Shown here piece by piece: positions 15,423 to 22,697 of a stretch of 35,970 bases of DNA. The notes under the pieces were generated by a model that saw nothing but the letters and a program-made list of their open reading frames with translations, had not been told where the DNA came from and did no database searches. Both the position numbers and the translations under genes were made by a program. The stretch covers positions 1 through 35,970 of the forward strand of contig DHJC01000027.1 in NCBI GenBank assembly GCA_002404155.1. Direction: 5' to 3'. Source of the DNA: Chloroflexi bacterium UBA4730. Lineage in GTDB: Bacteria > Chloroflexota > Limnocylindria > P2-11E. Positions within the stretch are counted from its first letter, which is position 1, and every line of letters begins with the position of its first letter.

Positions 15423-15872
15423 GTGCTCGCGGTCGGGCGCCCGTTCGCGTGGTGGGTGCTGCTGCTCGCGTTGCTGATGGTCGTCTTGGTCGCCGCCCCG
15501 GTCGCGGCCGCCCAGGGTCAGCAAACGCTCTCGTACGCCGCGCTCGCGGCGGGCGTCGTGGTGTTGGTCTTCCTCATCGCCCGGTACCTGGAATGGACGA
15601 GCCGGGTCTGGGTCCTCACCGACCGGCGGGTCATCGCCCGGAGCGGGATCTTGAACCGGACCCAGGCGGCGGTGCTGTTAGAGCGGGTCCAGGACGCGAG
15701 CCTGACCCGCCCGTTCCTGGCGTCGATGTTCGCCGACTACGGGATCCTGCACCTCGAGACCGCGGGGATCCACTCCGACGAGCGCGTGACCGAGGGCCTC
15801 CACGAGGTCGCGATCACCGGAGCGAGCCGCTTTTACGCCCAGCTCACGGACGCGCTGACTCCCCGGCGCTGA
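15423..15872 (+). CDS. PH-domain membrane protein (YdbS/bPH2-like), 5' end apparently frameshifted
   Basis: 149 residues from GTG 15423. Two N-terminal transmembrane helices (WWVLLLALLMVVLVAAP and YAALAAGVVVLVFLIARY) are followed by a bacterial PH (bPH2) domain: RVWVLTDRRVIARSGILNRT, VLLERVQDASLTRPFL, then YGILHLETAGIHSDERV. Membrane-attached PH proteins like this are of uncertain function. The true N-terminus is probably upstream: frame-1 ATG codons 15346 and 15373 read MAEPLHPAG and then lose the frame near 15396, while the PH frame resumes as IIYEPGERVLAVGRP. One missing G in the run at 15396-15398 would join them. Its TGA overlaps the ATG of the SDR fragment (TGATG). Confidence 0.75.
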   Translation: MLAVGRPFAWWVLLLALLMVVLVAAPVAAAQGQQTLSYAALAAGVVVLVFLIARYLEWTSRVWVLTDRRVIARSGILNRTQAAVLLERVQDASLTRPFLASMFADYGILHLETAGIHSDERVTEGLHEVAITGASRFYAQLTDALTPRR

Positions 15873-15950
15873 TGTCCGCGCGCCGCACCGCCGTGATCAC
15901 CGGCGGGTCGCGCGGGATCGGCGCCGCCACCGGATGCGAGCTGGCCCGCG
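15872..15950 (+). pseudogene. 5' fragment of a short-chain dehydrogenase/reductase gene
   Basis: Starting at ATG 15872 the frame reads MSARRTAVITGGSRGIGAAT, then GCELARG: the first beta strand, the TGxxxGIG cofactor loop and the first helix of a Rossmann-fold SDR. Similarity stops after about 26 residues. The remaining frame is antisense to an acetamidase fragment and is not SDR-like. The start is coupled to the PH-domain gene (TGATG), so this was a real operon member before its 3' part was lost. Confidence 0.75.
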
Positions 15951-16084
15951 GTGTAGAAACCGTCGAGCGCGTCCCGCGTGCGGAAGACGACCGTGTCGCC
16001 ACTGTCGATCTCGAGCCGGGCCGGGATCGCGTTGTCCCAGACGTAATGACCGGTGTCGCAGTCCAGCCCGCGGCGGCCGCTCAT
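15945..16084 (-). pseudogene. 5' fragment of an acetamidase/formamidase gene
   Basis: From ATG 16084 (overlapping the cdd stop as ATGA) the minus strand reads LDCDTGHYVWDNAIPARLEI followed by DSGDTVVFRTRDALDG. This matches the N-terminal signature of the FmdA/AmdA amidase family, whose members have about 300 or more residues. Family similarity ends after about 45 residues, exactly where the opposing SDR fragment begins. The catalytic remainder is missing. It was probably the last gene of the glmU-CNNM-cdd operon. Confidence 0.8.
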
Positions 16085-16491
16085 CGCGGTAGGCGATCCG
16101 GAAGGAACGGGTCCGGGAGCAGCGCGCGCAGCGTGGTCGCATCGCGCAGGCCGCTCGTCGTCGCGAGCACGACGCGCAGATCGGGCGAGAACTCCGCGAG
16201 CACCTGGCGACACGCGCCGCAGGGCGAGGGCAGCTTGTCGTCGTCGATGACGATCGCGATCGCGTCCCAGTCCGCGGTCTCTCCCGACGCGACGGCGGCG
16301 AACGCCGCGCAGCGTTCGGCGCACACCGTCATCCCGTAGGACACGTTCTCGACGTTCGCGCCGGAGTGGATCTTGTTCCGCTTCGTCCGGATCGCGGCGC
16401 CGACCTTGTACGTGGAGTACGGGGCGTAGGCCCGGGCGCGTGCCAGGGATGCGACGCGGATGAGATCCTCGTCGCCGGGCGACAGCGTCAC
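16081..16491 (-). CDS. cdd: Cytidine deaminase
   Basis: Deaminates cytidine and deoxycytidine to uridine forms in pyrimidine salvage. 136 residues from GTG 16491, the usual size for the homotetrameric type. The catalytic zinc site is intact: GANVENVSYGMTVCAERCA (Cys ligand and Glu proton shuttle) and PCGACRQVL (two Cys ligands). YAPYSTYKVGAAI at the N-terminus is the substrate-binding block. The C-terminal tail, after LLPDPF, is short. The GTG overlaps the stop of the upstream CBS-domain gene (GTGA), and its own stop overlaps the start of the acetamidase fragment. Confidence 0.95.
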   Translation of the reverse strand: MTLSPGDEDLIRVASLARARAYAPYSTYKVGAAIRTKRNKIHSGANVENVSYGMTVCAERCAAFAAVASGETADWDAIAIVIDDDKLPSPCGACRQVLAEFSPDLRVVLATTSGLRDATTLRALLPDPFLPDRLPR

Positions 16492-17801
16492 GCCCGCTGC
16501 TCGGTCCGCGCGGGCTCGCGGATCACGCGAACCCGTCCGACGCGGCGGCCCTCGACGCTCTCTACGACGAACTTCACGCCGTCGCGCTGCACCGTCTCGC
16601 CGGCCTTGGGCAGCCGTCCGAGCTCGTGCGTCACGAAGCCCCCGAGCGTGTCGAACTCGTCCGCGCCGTCCGGCGGCTCGATGCCGAACGTCTCCTGCAC
16701 CTCGGAGAACGGGACGCGCGCGTCCATGATGGCCTCGTGATCGGACACGGGCAGCACGAGCTCCCGCTCGACGTCGTACTCGTCCCGGATCTCGCCGACG
16801 ATCTCCTCCACGAGGTCCTCGATGGTGACCAGGCCGGCCGTCCCGCCGTACTCGTCGACGACGATCGCGATGTGCACCTTGTCCTTCTGCATGTCGCGCA
16901 GGAGCTCGTCGACCTTCTTCGTCTCGGGGACGAACTGCGCCGGGCGCAGGAACGGGCGAACCGTGACGTCGGTCTCTCCGCGGGCGAGCCGGCGGAACAG
17001 GTCCTTGACGTACAGGACGCCGATGATCTGGTCCGACGAGCCCTCGTACACCGGGATCCGCGAGTGGCCAGCGCTCACGACGTGCTCGAGCACCTCCTGC
17101 GGCGGCGTGTTCACGTCGATGGCCAGGATGTCGGGCCGCGGCACCATGACCTCGTGGACCTGCTTCTCGCCGAGGGCGAAGACCGAATGGATCATGTTCC
17201 GCTCGCCGACGTCGAGGACGCCCTGCTCCTCGCCGGTCTGGATGAGCGCCTCGATGTCCTCCTCGCTGATGAGGGTGCCCTGGTGCGGATCCGCACCGAA
17301 CGGCGCGGTCACGATCCGGGTGAGGAAGAAGAGCACCGCGACCAAGGGCCGCGTGATCCAGGTGATGAGCTCGAGCGGGAACACCATCAGCAGCAGGACC
17401 GGCTTCGCGTGCTTCAGCCCGATCGAGCGAGGCACGAAGCGTCCGAACAGGACCGCGACCAGTGACAGCGCAGTCACGGTGACGACGACCGCGCTGAGGT
17501 CGCTGAAGACCGCCGCGCTGCCGACGAGCTTGAGGAGCTCGGACAGGCGCGGCGCGATGAACGCCGCCGCGATCCCCGAGAACGCGAAGATGACGAAGAA
17601 CTCCACGACCTGGATCGCCGCCAGGTACCGGACCCGCCGCTCCCCCATCCGCCCGGCGCGCTGCCCGCGCCGTCCGCGCACGATGAGCTCCTCGACGAGA
17701 GCCGGCCGCCGGATGGCGTGGAGCGCGGCCTCGCTCATCGAAAGGATCGCCATCACGACCACGAGCACGAGCTCGATACCGAGGAGCTCCCAGCTGCCCA
17801 T
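16488..17801 (-). CDS. CNNM/CorC-type CBS-domain membrane protein (hemolysin family)
   Basis: 437 residues from ATG 17801. The N-terminal CNNM (DUF21) domain has an N-terminal helix with MAILSMSEAALHAIRRP and further helices to about residue 150 (VVEFFVIFAFSGIAAAFI, LSAVVVTVTALSLVAVLFG, with the RFVPRSIGLKHA turn). A CBS pair follows from about residue 200 (VHEVMVPRPDILAIDVN, HSRIPVYEG, IGVLYVKDLF, IAIVVDEYGGTAGLVTIEDL). The C-terminal CorC/HlyC transporter-associated domain begins near EIRDEYDVERE. Such proteins are linked to Mg/Co efflux or homeostasis; older annotations call them hemolysins, which is misleading. The start overlaps the glmU stop by one base (TAATG). Confidence 0.92.
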   Translation of the reverse strand: MGSWELLGIELVLVVVMAILSMSEAALHAIRRPALVEELIVRGRRGQRAGRMGERRVRYLAAIQVVEFFVIFAFSGIAAAFIAPRLSELLKLVGSAAVFSDLSAVVVTVTALSLVAVLFGRFVPRSIGLKHAKPVLLLMVFPLELITWITRPLVAVLFFLTRIVTAPFGADPHQGTLISEEDIEALIQTGEEQGVLDVGERNMIHSVFALGEKQVHEVMVPRPDILAIDVNTPPQEVLEHVVSAGHSRIPVYEGSSDQIIGVLYVKDLFRRLARGETDVTVRPFLRPAQFVPETKKVDELLRDMQKDKVHIAIVVDEYGGTAGLVTIEDLVEEIVGEIRDEYDVERELVLPVSDHEAIMDARVPFSEVQETFGIEPPDGADEFDTLGGFVTHELGRLPKAGETVQRDGVKFVVESVEGRRVGRVRVIREPARTEQRA

Positions 17802-19165
17802 TAGGTCTTGATCTTCTTCTCGGCCTTCTTGATCGAGCGGGCCGGGACGCCCACCGCCAGCATGCCGGGGGCGACATCCTTCGTGACGACCGCGCCGGCG
17901 CCGGTCATCGCGCCTTCGCCGATCGTGATCGGCGCGCGCAGCAACGTGTCCGAGCCGATGAACGCGTCGTTGCCGATCGTCGTGCGGTGCTTGTTCGCGC
18001 CGTCGTAGTTCATGGTGATCGTGCCGGCACCGATGTTCACGCGCTCGCCGACGTCCGCATCGCCGATGTAGCTGAAGTGATGCATCTTCGTGCCCTTGCG
18101 CAGGCGCGCGGCCTTCACCTCGCCGAAGTTGCCCATGCCGACCCCCTGCTCGAGGTAGGCCCCCGGGCGAAGGTGCGAGAACGGGCCGATCCGTACGTCG
18201 TCCTCGAGCGTCGCGCCCTCCAGGACGGACGCCTCGACGATGCAGCGGGCGCCCACGGTCGTGTCCCGCAGGATCGAGTACGGGCCGACGCGCGTATCCG
18301 CGCCGATGACGGTGGCCCCCTCGAGGACGCACCCGCGCTCGATGACGGTGTCCGCGGCGACGCGCACGGTGTCGTCGACCTGCGTCGATTCCGGGTCGTG
18401 AAAGGTCACGCCCTCGAGCATCAACTTCTCGCGGATCCGCCGGCGCAGGATCATCTCGGCGGCCGCCAGCTCGACCCGGGTGTTCACGCCCATACCCTCG
18501 CCCGGATCCGGGGTGCAGAAGGCGGCGACCGGCTTCCCGGCGGCGATCGCCACGGCGACGATGTCCGTGAAGAACACCTCACCGGTGGCGTTGGGCGCGA
18601 GCCGCGCGATCGCGTCGCGGAGCCAGGCGAGGTCGATCGCGTATGCGCCGAGGTTCGACTCCGGGAGCTGCCGCTCCTCCGCGGTCGCGAGACGCACTTC
18701 GACGATGCGCTGCACGTCGCCCGCGGCGTCGCGGACGATCCGACCGTACCCGTTCTCGGTGCCGACCTTCGCCGTGAGGAGCGCGAGCGCGGCACCGCGC
18801 TCGGCGCGGAGGGCCCGCAGTCGTTCGAGCGTGGACGGGCTGAGGGTCGGCGTGTCGCCGTACAGGACGAAGACCTCTCCGCCACGGGCGTCGGACGCCT
18901 CGACCGCGACGCGGACCGCGTCCCCGGTGCCACGCATCGTCGATTGAATGGCGACCGCCGTGCCGGGCGGCAGGATCTCGCGGATCGCGGCCTCGATCTC
19001 CGGCGAAAGCACGACCACCGGACGGGCCCCGGCGGCGATCGCGGCGTCCAGCGACCAGCGGAGGAGCGGCTTTCCGGCGCAGGGATGGAGGATCTTCGGG
19101 GTCTTCGAGCGCATGCGCTTGCTCTGACCCGCGGCAAGGACGAACGCGAGATGCGGCGCGCTCAT
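17801..19165 (-). CDS. glmU: Bifunctional GlcN-1-P acetyltransferase / GlcNAc-1-P uridyltransferase
   Basis: Makes UDP-GlcNAc for peptidoglycan, the last step after GlmS and GlmM, which are encoded about 10 kb upstream on the same strand. 454 residues. The N-terminal nucleotidyltransferase domain starts LAAGQSKRMRSKTPKILHP; the loop is GQSKRM rather than the common GKGTRM, but the basic and Lys positions are kept. YGDTPTLSPSTL and NGYGRIVRD follow. The C-terminal left-handed beta helix starts near residue 255, with hexapeptide repeats, MHHFSYIGDADVG and NYDGANKHRT around the acetyltransferase site. It is downstream of tRNA-Gln and overlaps the CNNM gene by one base. Confidence 0.96.
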   Translation of the reverse strand: MSAPHLAFVLAAGQSKRMRSKTPKILHPCAGKPLLRWSLDAAIAAGARPVVVLSPEIEAAIREILPPGTAVAIQSTMRGTGDAVRVAVEASDARGGEVFVLYGDTPTLSPSTLERLRALRAERGAALALLTAKVGTENGYGRIVRDAAGDVQRIVEVRLATAEERQLPESNLGAYAIDLAWLRDAIARLAPNATGEVFFTDIVAVAIAAGKPVAAFCTPDPGEGMGVNTRVELAAAEMILRRRIREKLMLEGVTFHDPESTQVDDTVRVAADTVIERGCVLEGATVIGADTRVGPYSILRDTTVGARCIVEASVLEGATLEDDVRIGPFSHLRPGAYLEQGVGMGNFGEVKAARLRKGTKMHHFSYIGDADVGERVNIGAGTITMNYDGANKHRTTIGNDAFIGSDTLLRAPITIGEGAMTGAGAVVTKDVAPGMLAVGVPARSIKKAEKKIKT

Positions 19166-19211
19166 CCGATCGATCTGCTCATCTGGGTGCGGGAGCGGAT
19201 CAGCGGGCAGG

Positions 19212-19282
19212 CTGGGGCGCCAGGATTCGAACCTGGGATAGAGGATCCAAAGTCCTCTGCCTTACCACTTGGCCACGCCCCA
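19212..19282 (-). tRNA. tRNA-Gln (anticodon TTG)
   Basis: 71 nt, full cloverleaf: acceptor TGGGGCG/CGCCCCA with discriminator G, D arm GCC...GGC, anticodon stem GAGGA/TCCTC with loop CTTTGGA (anticodon TTG, reads CAA/CAG), variable loop TATC, and T arm CCAGG TTCGAAT CCTGG. The 3' CCA is not encoded, so it must be added enzymatically. It lies 46 bp upstream of glmU on the same strand. No integrase or attachment-site duplication was seen next to it. Confidence 0.97.
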
Positions 19283-19330
19283 TCGACGGGACGCTCGGTT
19301 GCGGGAACATGGCGCAAGTCTAGGTGGGGG

Positions 19331-19693
19331 CTAGGCGGCGGACTGACTGTTCGACCCTGAGGGGGGGCGTCTGCCGCGCTTGATGAGCTCCGCGACGCGG
19401 CGGCCGCCCTTGCGGCCGAGCTGCGCGTAGCCCTCGCTGCCAAGCTGCGACTTTCGTGCTTCGCCGCCACGGCGGCCGAGCTGCGCGTAGCCCTCGCTCC
19501 CGAGCTGACCCTTGCGAGCCTCACCGCCCTTGCGCCCGAGGTCGGCATAGCCGCCGGCGCCGAGCTGCTTCTTGCGGGCCTGGCCGCCGCGGCGGCCGAT
19601 CTCGCGGTAGAACTCCGGACCGTGTTTCGTGGCGGTGCGCTTCCCGCCCTTCCGCCCGGCCTGGCGCACGGTCATCTCACTCTTGTCGTCCAC
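19331..19693 (-). CDS. KGG-repeat (stress-induced, YciG/GsiB-like) protein
   Basis: 120 residues, extremely hydrophilic, made of an exact 20-residue repeat. The (K/R)GG core occurs five times, at residues 15, 35, 55, 75 and 95, in units like GYAQLGRRGGEARKSQLGSE. This is the KGG / stress-induced acidophilic repeat motif, found in YciG-like and GsiB-like proteins linked to desiccation or general stress; biochemical function is unclear and a nucleic-acid or membrane-protective role is only suggested. The GTG 19693 start sits six bases after a -10-like TAACCT; M7 (19675) is an alternative start. The gene lies between ispE and tRNA-Gln. Confidence 0.85.
   Translation of the reverse strand: MDDKSEMTVRQAGRKGGKRTATKHGPEFYREIGRRGGQARKKQLGAGGYADLGRKGGEARKGQLGSEGYAQLGRRGGEARKSQLGSEGYAQLGRKGGRRVAELIKRGRRPPSGSNSQSAA
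19412..19498. repeat. 27-bp identical DNA repeats inside the KGG gene
   Basis: A 27-bp sequence at 19412-19438 recurs without change at 19472-19498, exactly 60 bp apart, within codons for GYAQLGR(K/R)GG. Identity at synonymous sites points to recent duplication or gene conversion of the repeat unit. Confidence 0.75.
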
Positions 19694-19695
19694 GT

Positions 19696-20595
19696 TCAGA
19701 GGTTAGGGGGCCAGCGCTCGGTCGCACGGCGCGTTGCGTCGGACGAGCCCAGCTGCTGCGGTCGCGCATCGAGTCCCTGCCCCCGCAGGATGCGTGCGAG
19801 ACGGAGGGCATCGGCACGCGAATCGGCCACCGTGAATAGGGACGGTCCACTCCCGGACAACGCGAGGGTCACGCCCTTCGCCCCGGCCATCAGGCGGGCC
19901 TCGCCGACGTCCCGGCATACCCGGCTCGCCGCGTCGAGCAGGTCGTTACGAAGATGGGTCCGGATCGTCGCGGGAGTGATGCTGCCGTCGTCGAATGCCC
20001 CGACGAGGGCGGCGGTCGCGGTCCCATCGCTCCATTCTTGTTTCTTCAGCGCGCCGAAGACGTCCGCGGTCGTCACCCGGGCGGCTACCCGGACGAGCAC
20101 GATCCAGAGCGCCGCCGCCGGCGCGGCGAGCTCGCGGATCCGCTCGCCGCGGCCCTCGACGAGCGCGAAGCGCGCACCGGACGCGAAGAACGGGACGTCC
20201 GAGCCGAGCCCCGCGCCCACGGAAATGAGGTCGACGTCGACGCGCCAGATCCGGGCGAGCCCGCGCAGCGTCGCACCCGCGTCGCTCGAGCCGCCGCCGA
20301 GGCCGGCCGCCACTGGGATGCGCTTGGCGACTCGGACGTGCGCTTCCGCGGCGTGGCCGGTGGCCGCGGCGAGCGCTCCGACCGCGCGCGCGACCAGCTC
20401 CGCTCCGGGCGGCGCACCCGGGTCGGGGCGCACCTCCACGTCGAGCCGCTTCGCCGTCGCGACCCGGACACGATCGGCGAGATCGACGATCGCGACGACG
20501 CTCCGGAGCTCGTGAAACCCGTCGGCGCGCCGGCCCACGACCTCGAGCGTCAGGTTCACCTTCGCGGGTGCCTCGAGCCGGACAGCGCGGCTCAT
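19696..20595 (-). CDS. ispE: 4-diphosphocytidyl-2-C-methyl-D-erythritol kinase
   Basis: GHMP-family kinase of the MEP (non-mevalonate) pathway; phosphorylates CDP-methylerythritol and so feeds the prenyl synthase encoded at 14.3 kb. 299 residues from ATG 20595. The APAKVNLTLEV motif with RADGFHEL is at the N-terminus. The ATP-binding loop is PVAAGLGGGSSDAGATL, GSDVPFF follows, and the C-terminal GHMP motif is VTLALSGSGPSLF. The ATG overlaps the rsmA stop by four bases (ATGA), giving tight coupling; an earlier in-frame Met inside rsmA is less likely. The Rpf-like, rsmA, ispE order matches a gene order known from Actinobacteria and Firmicutes. Confidence 0.95.
   Translation of the reverse strand: MSRAVRLEAPAKVNLTLEVVGRRADGFHELRSVVAIVDLADRVRVATAKRLDVEVRPDPGAPPGAELVARAVGALAAATGHAAEAHVRVAKRIPVAAGLGGGSSDAGATLRGLARIWRVDVDLISVGAGLGSDVPFFASGARFALVEGRGERIRELAAPAAALWIVLVRVAARVTTADVFGALKKQEWSDGTATAALVGAFDDGSITPATIRTHLRNDLLDAASRVCRDVGEARLMAGAKGVTLALSGSGPSLFTVADSRADALRLARILRGQGLDARPQQLGSSDATRRATERWPPNL
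19700..19705 (-). promoter_or_regulatory. Candidate -10 box for leaderless KGG-repeat gene
   Basis: Minus-strand TAACCT, inside the last codons of ispE, ends six bases before GTG 19693. This would give the stress protein its own promoter within an operon. Confidence 0.35.
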
Positions 20596-21437
20596 CCGAG
20601 GGCCGCCGCGAGGGCCACCCACTCATCCAGCGTCAGCTCCTCGGGACGGCGCGCCGGGTCGATGCCTGCCGCGCGCAGGGCCGCGGCGGCGCGATCTTTC
20701 TCGACGCCGGCCTCGAAGCCGAGCGCGCTCCGGAGCTGCTTGCGACGGTGCCGGAACGCGTCGCTCACGAGGGCCAAGAAGCGGTGCTGATCGAGGGGCG
20801 CGAATGCGGGCGCGGCCCGGCTGCGTAGCGCGACGACCGCCGAGTCGACCTTCGGCGGCGGCCGGAACGAGCGCGCCGGCACGCGGCGCACGATCTCTGG
20901 CGTGGCGAACGACTGCACGAACACGGACAGGAATCCACGCTCCTTTACGTCGTCCGGCTGCGCGACGATGCGTCGCGCCACCTCCTCCTGCACGAGCACC
21001 ACGATCCGCGCCGGTCGGCGCGGATCGGCGAGGAACTTCATGAGCAGCGGCGACGTGATCTGGTACGGGAGGTTCGCCACGATGCGCGTCGGTGGCCGGT
21101 CGCCGAGGGCGTAGAGGTCCACCTCGAGTGCGTCCGCGTGCACCACCCGGACGTTCTCGCGATCCCCGACAGTGTCGCGCAGCACGGCGACCATCCGCTC
21201 GTCGATCTCGACGGCTGTGACGGAGCGTGCGCGATCGGCCAACGCCGCCGTGAGGACGCCGGGGCCGGGGCCGATCTCGAGGACGTCGTCGCTGGACGAC
21301 AGCTCCGCTGCCTCGATGATGGCGGCGAGCGCGGAGCGATCGACAAGGAAGTGCTGGCCGATGCCCGTCGCAGGGCGGACAGCGTGGCGGTCGAGCACGG
21401 CGCGCAAGGCCTTGGGGTCGCTGAGGTCATCACGCAT
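20592..21437 (-). CDS. rsmA: 16S rRNA (adenine1518/1519-N6)-dimethyltransferase
   Basis: KsgA/RsmA dimethylates two adjacent adenines in the 3'-terminal hairpin of 16S rRNA, a late step in 30S maturation. 281 residues, family-typical. SAM-binding motifs: GIGQHFLVDRSAL, DVLEIGPGPGVLTAAL, VTAVEIDERM, and the catalytic NLPYQITSPLL. The C-terminal helical domain contains RSFRPPPKVDSAVV. ATG 21437 is preceded by a TAGGCT -10 box and a small palindrome. It overlaps ispE by four bases and follows the Rpf-like gene by 36 bases. Confidence 0.96.
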   Translation of the reverse strand: MRDDLSDPKALRAVLDRHAVRPATGIGQHFLVDRSALAAIIEAAELSSSDDVLEIGPGPGVLTAALADRARSVTAVEIDERMVAVLRDTVGDRENVRVVHADALEVDLYALGDRPPTRIVANLPYQITSPLLMKFLADPRRPARIVVLVQEEVARRIVAQPDDVKERGFLSVFVQSFATPEIVRRVPARSFRPPPKVDSAVVALRSRAAPAFAPLDQHRFLALVSDAFRHRRKQLRSALGFEAGVEKDRAAAALRAAGIDPARRPEELTLDEWVALAAALG

Positions 21438-21446
21438 CGCGAGGCG

Positions 21447-21461
21447 AGCCTAGTTGCTAGG
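21447..21461 (-). promoter_or_regulatory. Candidate rsmA promoter with overlapping palindrome
   Basis: Minus-strand TAGGCT (21447-21452) ends nine bases before ATG 21437. CCTAG, TTG, CTAGG at 21449-21461 forms an inverted repeat overlapping the upstream half of the box. It could be an operator; no regulator is identifiable. Confidence 0.4.
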
Positions 21462-21473
21462 AGTGGCCCGACC

Positions 21474-22580
21474 TCACTTGCAGGCCCATTGGTACGCCTG
21501 ATTTCTTGAGAACATCCAGGCCGCGACGTTCGCGTTCGCGACCGGATCCCACACGCTCGCGCCACCGTAGCCGGCGGCGACGCTGTTCGCGCGCCACGTC
21601 CCCGGAATGAACTGGAACAACCCGGACGCGCCGCTGATCCCGTTGTACGCGAGCGGGTCGTAGTGGCTCTCGCAGTACGCGACGCGCAGGAGCTGCTCCG
21701 GATCGACACCGTATTTGGCTGCGGCAGCCCGGATGATCGTGGCGATCTCAGCAGGCGGCGGCGGTGCTGGCTTGTACTTCGTCCCGACGTCGACCACCTG
21801 CGCGATGGGCGCGGTGAGCACCTCGGTCGCGACGATGGTCCGGCCGGTCTCGACGCCGTTGACGTACCGGACGAGGAAGGTGACCTTTGACTCGCCGGGC
21901 GCGCCGACGACGGCGACCGAGCGCCACCCGACGTACTGGTCGGGCTCCGCGATCGTCTGGGCCGGCGCCGCGACGGGGATCGTCTCCACGACCGTCGACT
22001 CGCTCACCCGTTGGATGCCGATGACCGCACCGGCGACCACCGGCCCCTCGCCCGATACCTCGAGCCGGTCGTTCGGCCCGACCGAGATGCCGACCCGGTC
22101 CAGGAACGCCGAGACGGTGCCTGGCTGAGCGCGGAACGCGATGGGGGTCCCGCCGTCGACCACGGTCACCGGGAAACCGCGATCAAGCTCGATCCGAAGT
22201 CCGGCCACCAGCGCGTGATCGAGCGGTACCGAGAGGCGGTCGCCGGTGCCGACAGCGATGCCCGCGGAGCGCAGCAGCCCGCCGACGGTCTCCCCGGCTT
22301 GGGCGTCCGTAGCGAGCGCGATCCCGTCGATGACCAGCGTTACCGAGGTCAGGGCATCAGTGGCTGCCAGCGGGCGGAACCGGGCGAGCCCTGACGCGCG
22401 CTCGTACCCGGCGACGGCCACGAGGGACTGGCCGCTCCGAGCCGGGGCGGCCATCGACCAGGTCCCGGCCATCACGACGAACGCGAGCAGGCCGAGACTG
22501 GCCTTGCGTAGGACGCGCTGAACGGCGTAGCTGCGGATCTCCGCTCCTCCCAACCAACCAACCCCAGTCGGATCGACCAT
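21474..22580 (-). CDS. Rpf/YabE-like cell-wall lytic protein (DUF348, G5, lysozyme-like domain)
   Basis: 368 residues from ATG 22580, predicted exported. A basic N-terminus and a hydrophobic segment at about residues 29-46 (LGLLAFVVMAGTWSMAA) act as signal or anchor. Two DUF348 (ubiquitin-like) repeats follow (for example TLVIDGIALATDAQAGETVG), then a G5 domain around residues 185-260. The C-terminal 75 residues are a lysozyme-like transglycosylase domain: AKYGVDPEQLLRVAYCESHY with the catalytic Glu, then SGASGLFQFIPGTW. This is the layout of RpfB/YabE, which cleave peptidoglycan and promote exit from dormancy. It precedes rsmA and ispE, as rpfB does in mycobacteria. A TTG start at 22625 is unlikely. 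Confidence 0.9.
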   Translation of the reverse strand: MVDPTGVGWLGGAEIRSYAVQRVLRKASLGLLAFVVMAGTWSMAAPARSGQSLVAVAGYERASGLARFRPLAATDALTSVTLVIDGIALATDAQAGETVGGLLRSAGIAVGTGDRLSVPLDHALVAGLRIELDRGFPVTVVDGGTPIAFRAQPGTVSAFLDRVGISVGPNDRLEVSGEGPVVAGAVIGIQRVSESTVVETIPVAAPAQTIAEPDQYVGWRSVAVVGAPGESKVTFLVRYVNGVETGRTIVATEVLTAPIAQVVDVGTKYKPAPPPPAEIATIIRAAAAKYGVDPEQLLRVAYCESHYDPLAYNGISGASGLFQFIPGTWRANSVAAGYGGASVWDPVANANVAAWMFSRNQAYQWACK

Positions 22581-22612
22581 GGCGAAGCCAAGGTGTACGA
22601 AAGGGGGACGTC

Positions 22613-22621
22613 CGGAGCCTA
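22613..22621 (-). promoter_or_regulatory. Candidate extended -10 for the Rpf-like gene
   Basis: The minus strand carries TGCTAGGCT about 35 bases before ATG 22580, so this transcript would have a short leader. The box is a TGN-extended -10 identical in its hexamer to that of rsmA. No clear -35. Confidence 0.35.
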
Positions 22622-22697
22622 GCAAACCCGGCGCCGCGCCCGTTCGCGGTCGCGGCCGCCTCCCCAGCTGGGCGCGTCCCGCCCGACCAGGACCCTC

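Noticed and set aside
19212..19282. tRNA-Gln as an integration site for a mobile element
   Set aside because: No integrase, no duplicated tRNA 3' end and ordinary housekeeping genes on both sides.
22581..22697. ydaO-type c-di-AMP riboswitch before the Rpf-like gene
   Set aside because: Such riboswitches often control wall hydrolases, but the leader is too short and shows none of the conserved motif pattern.
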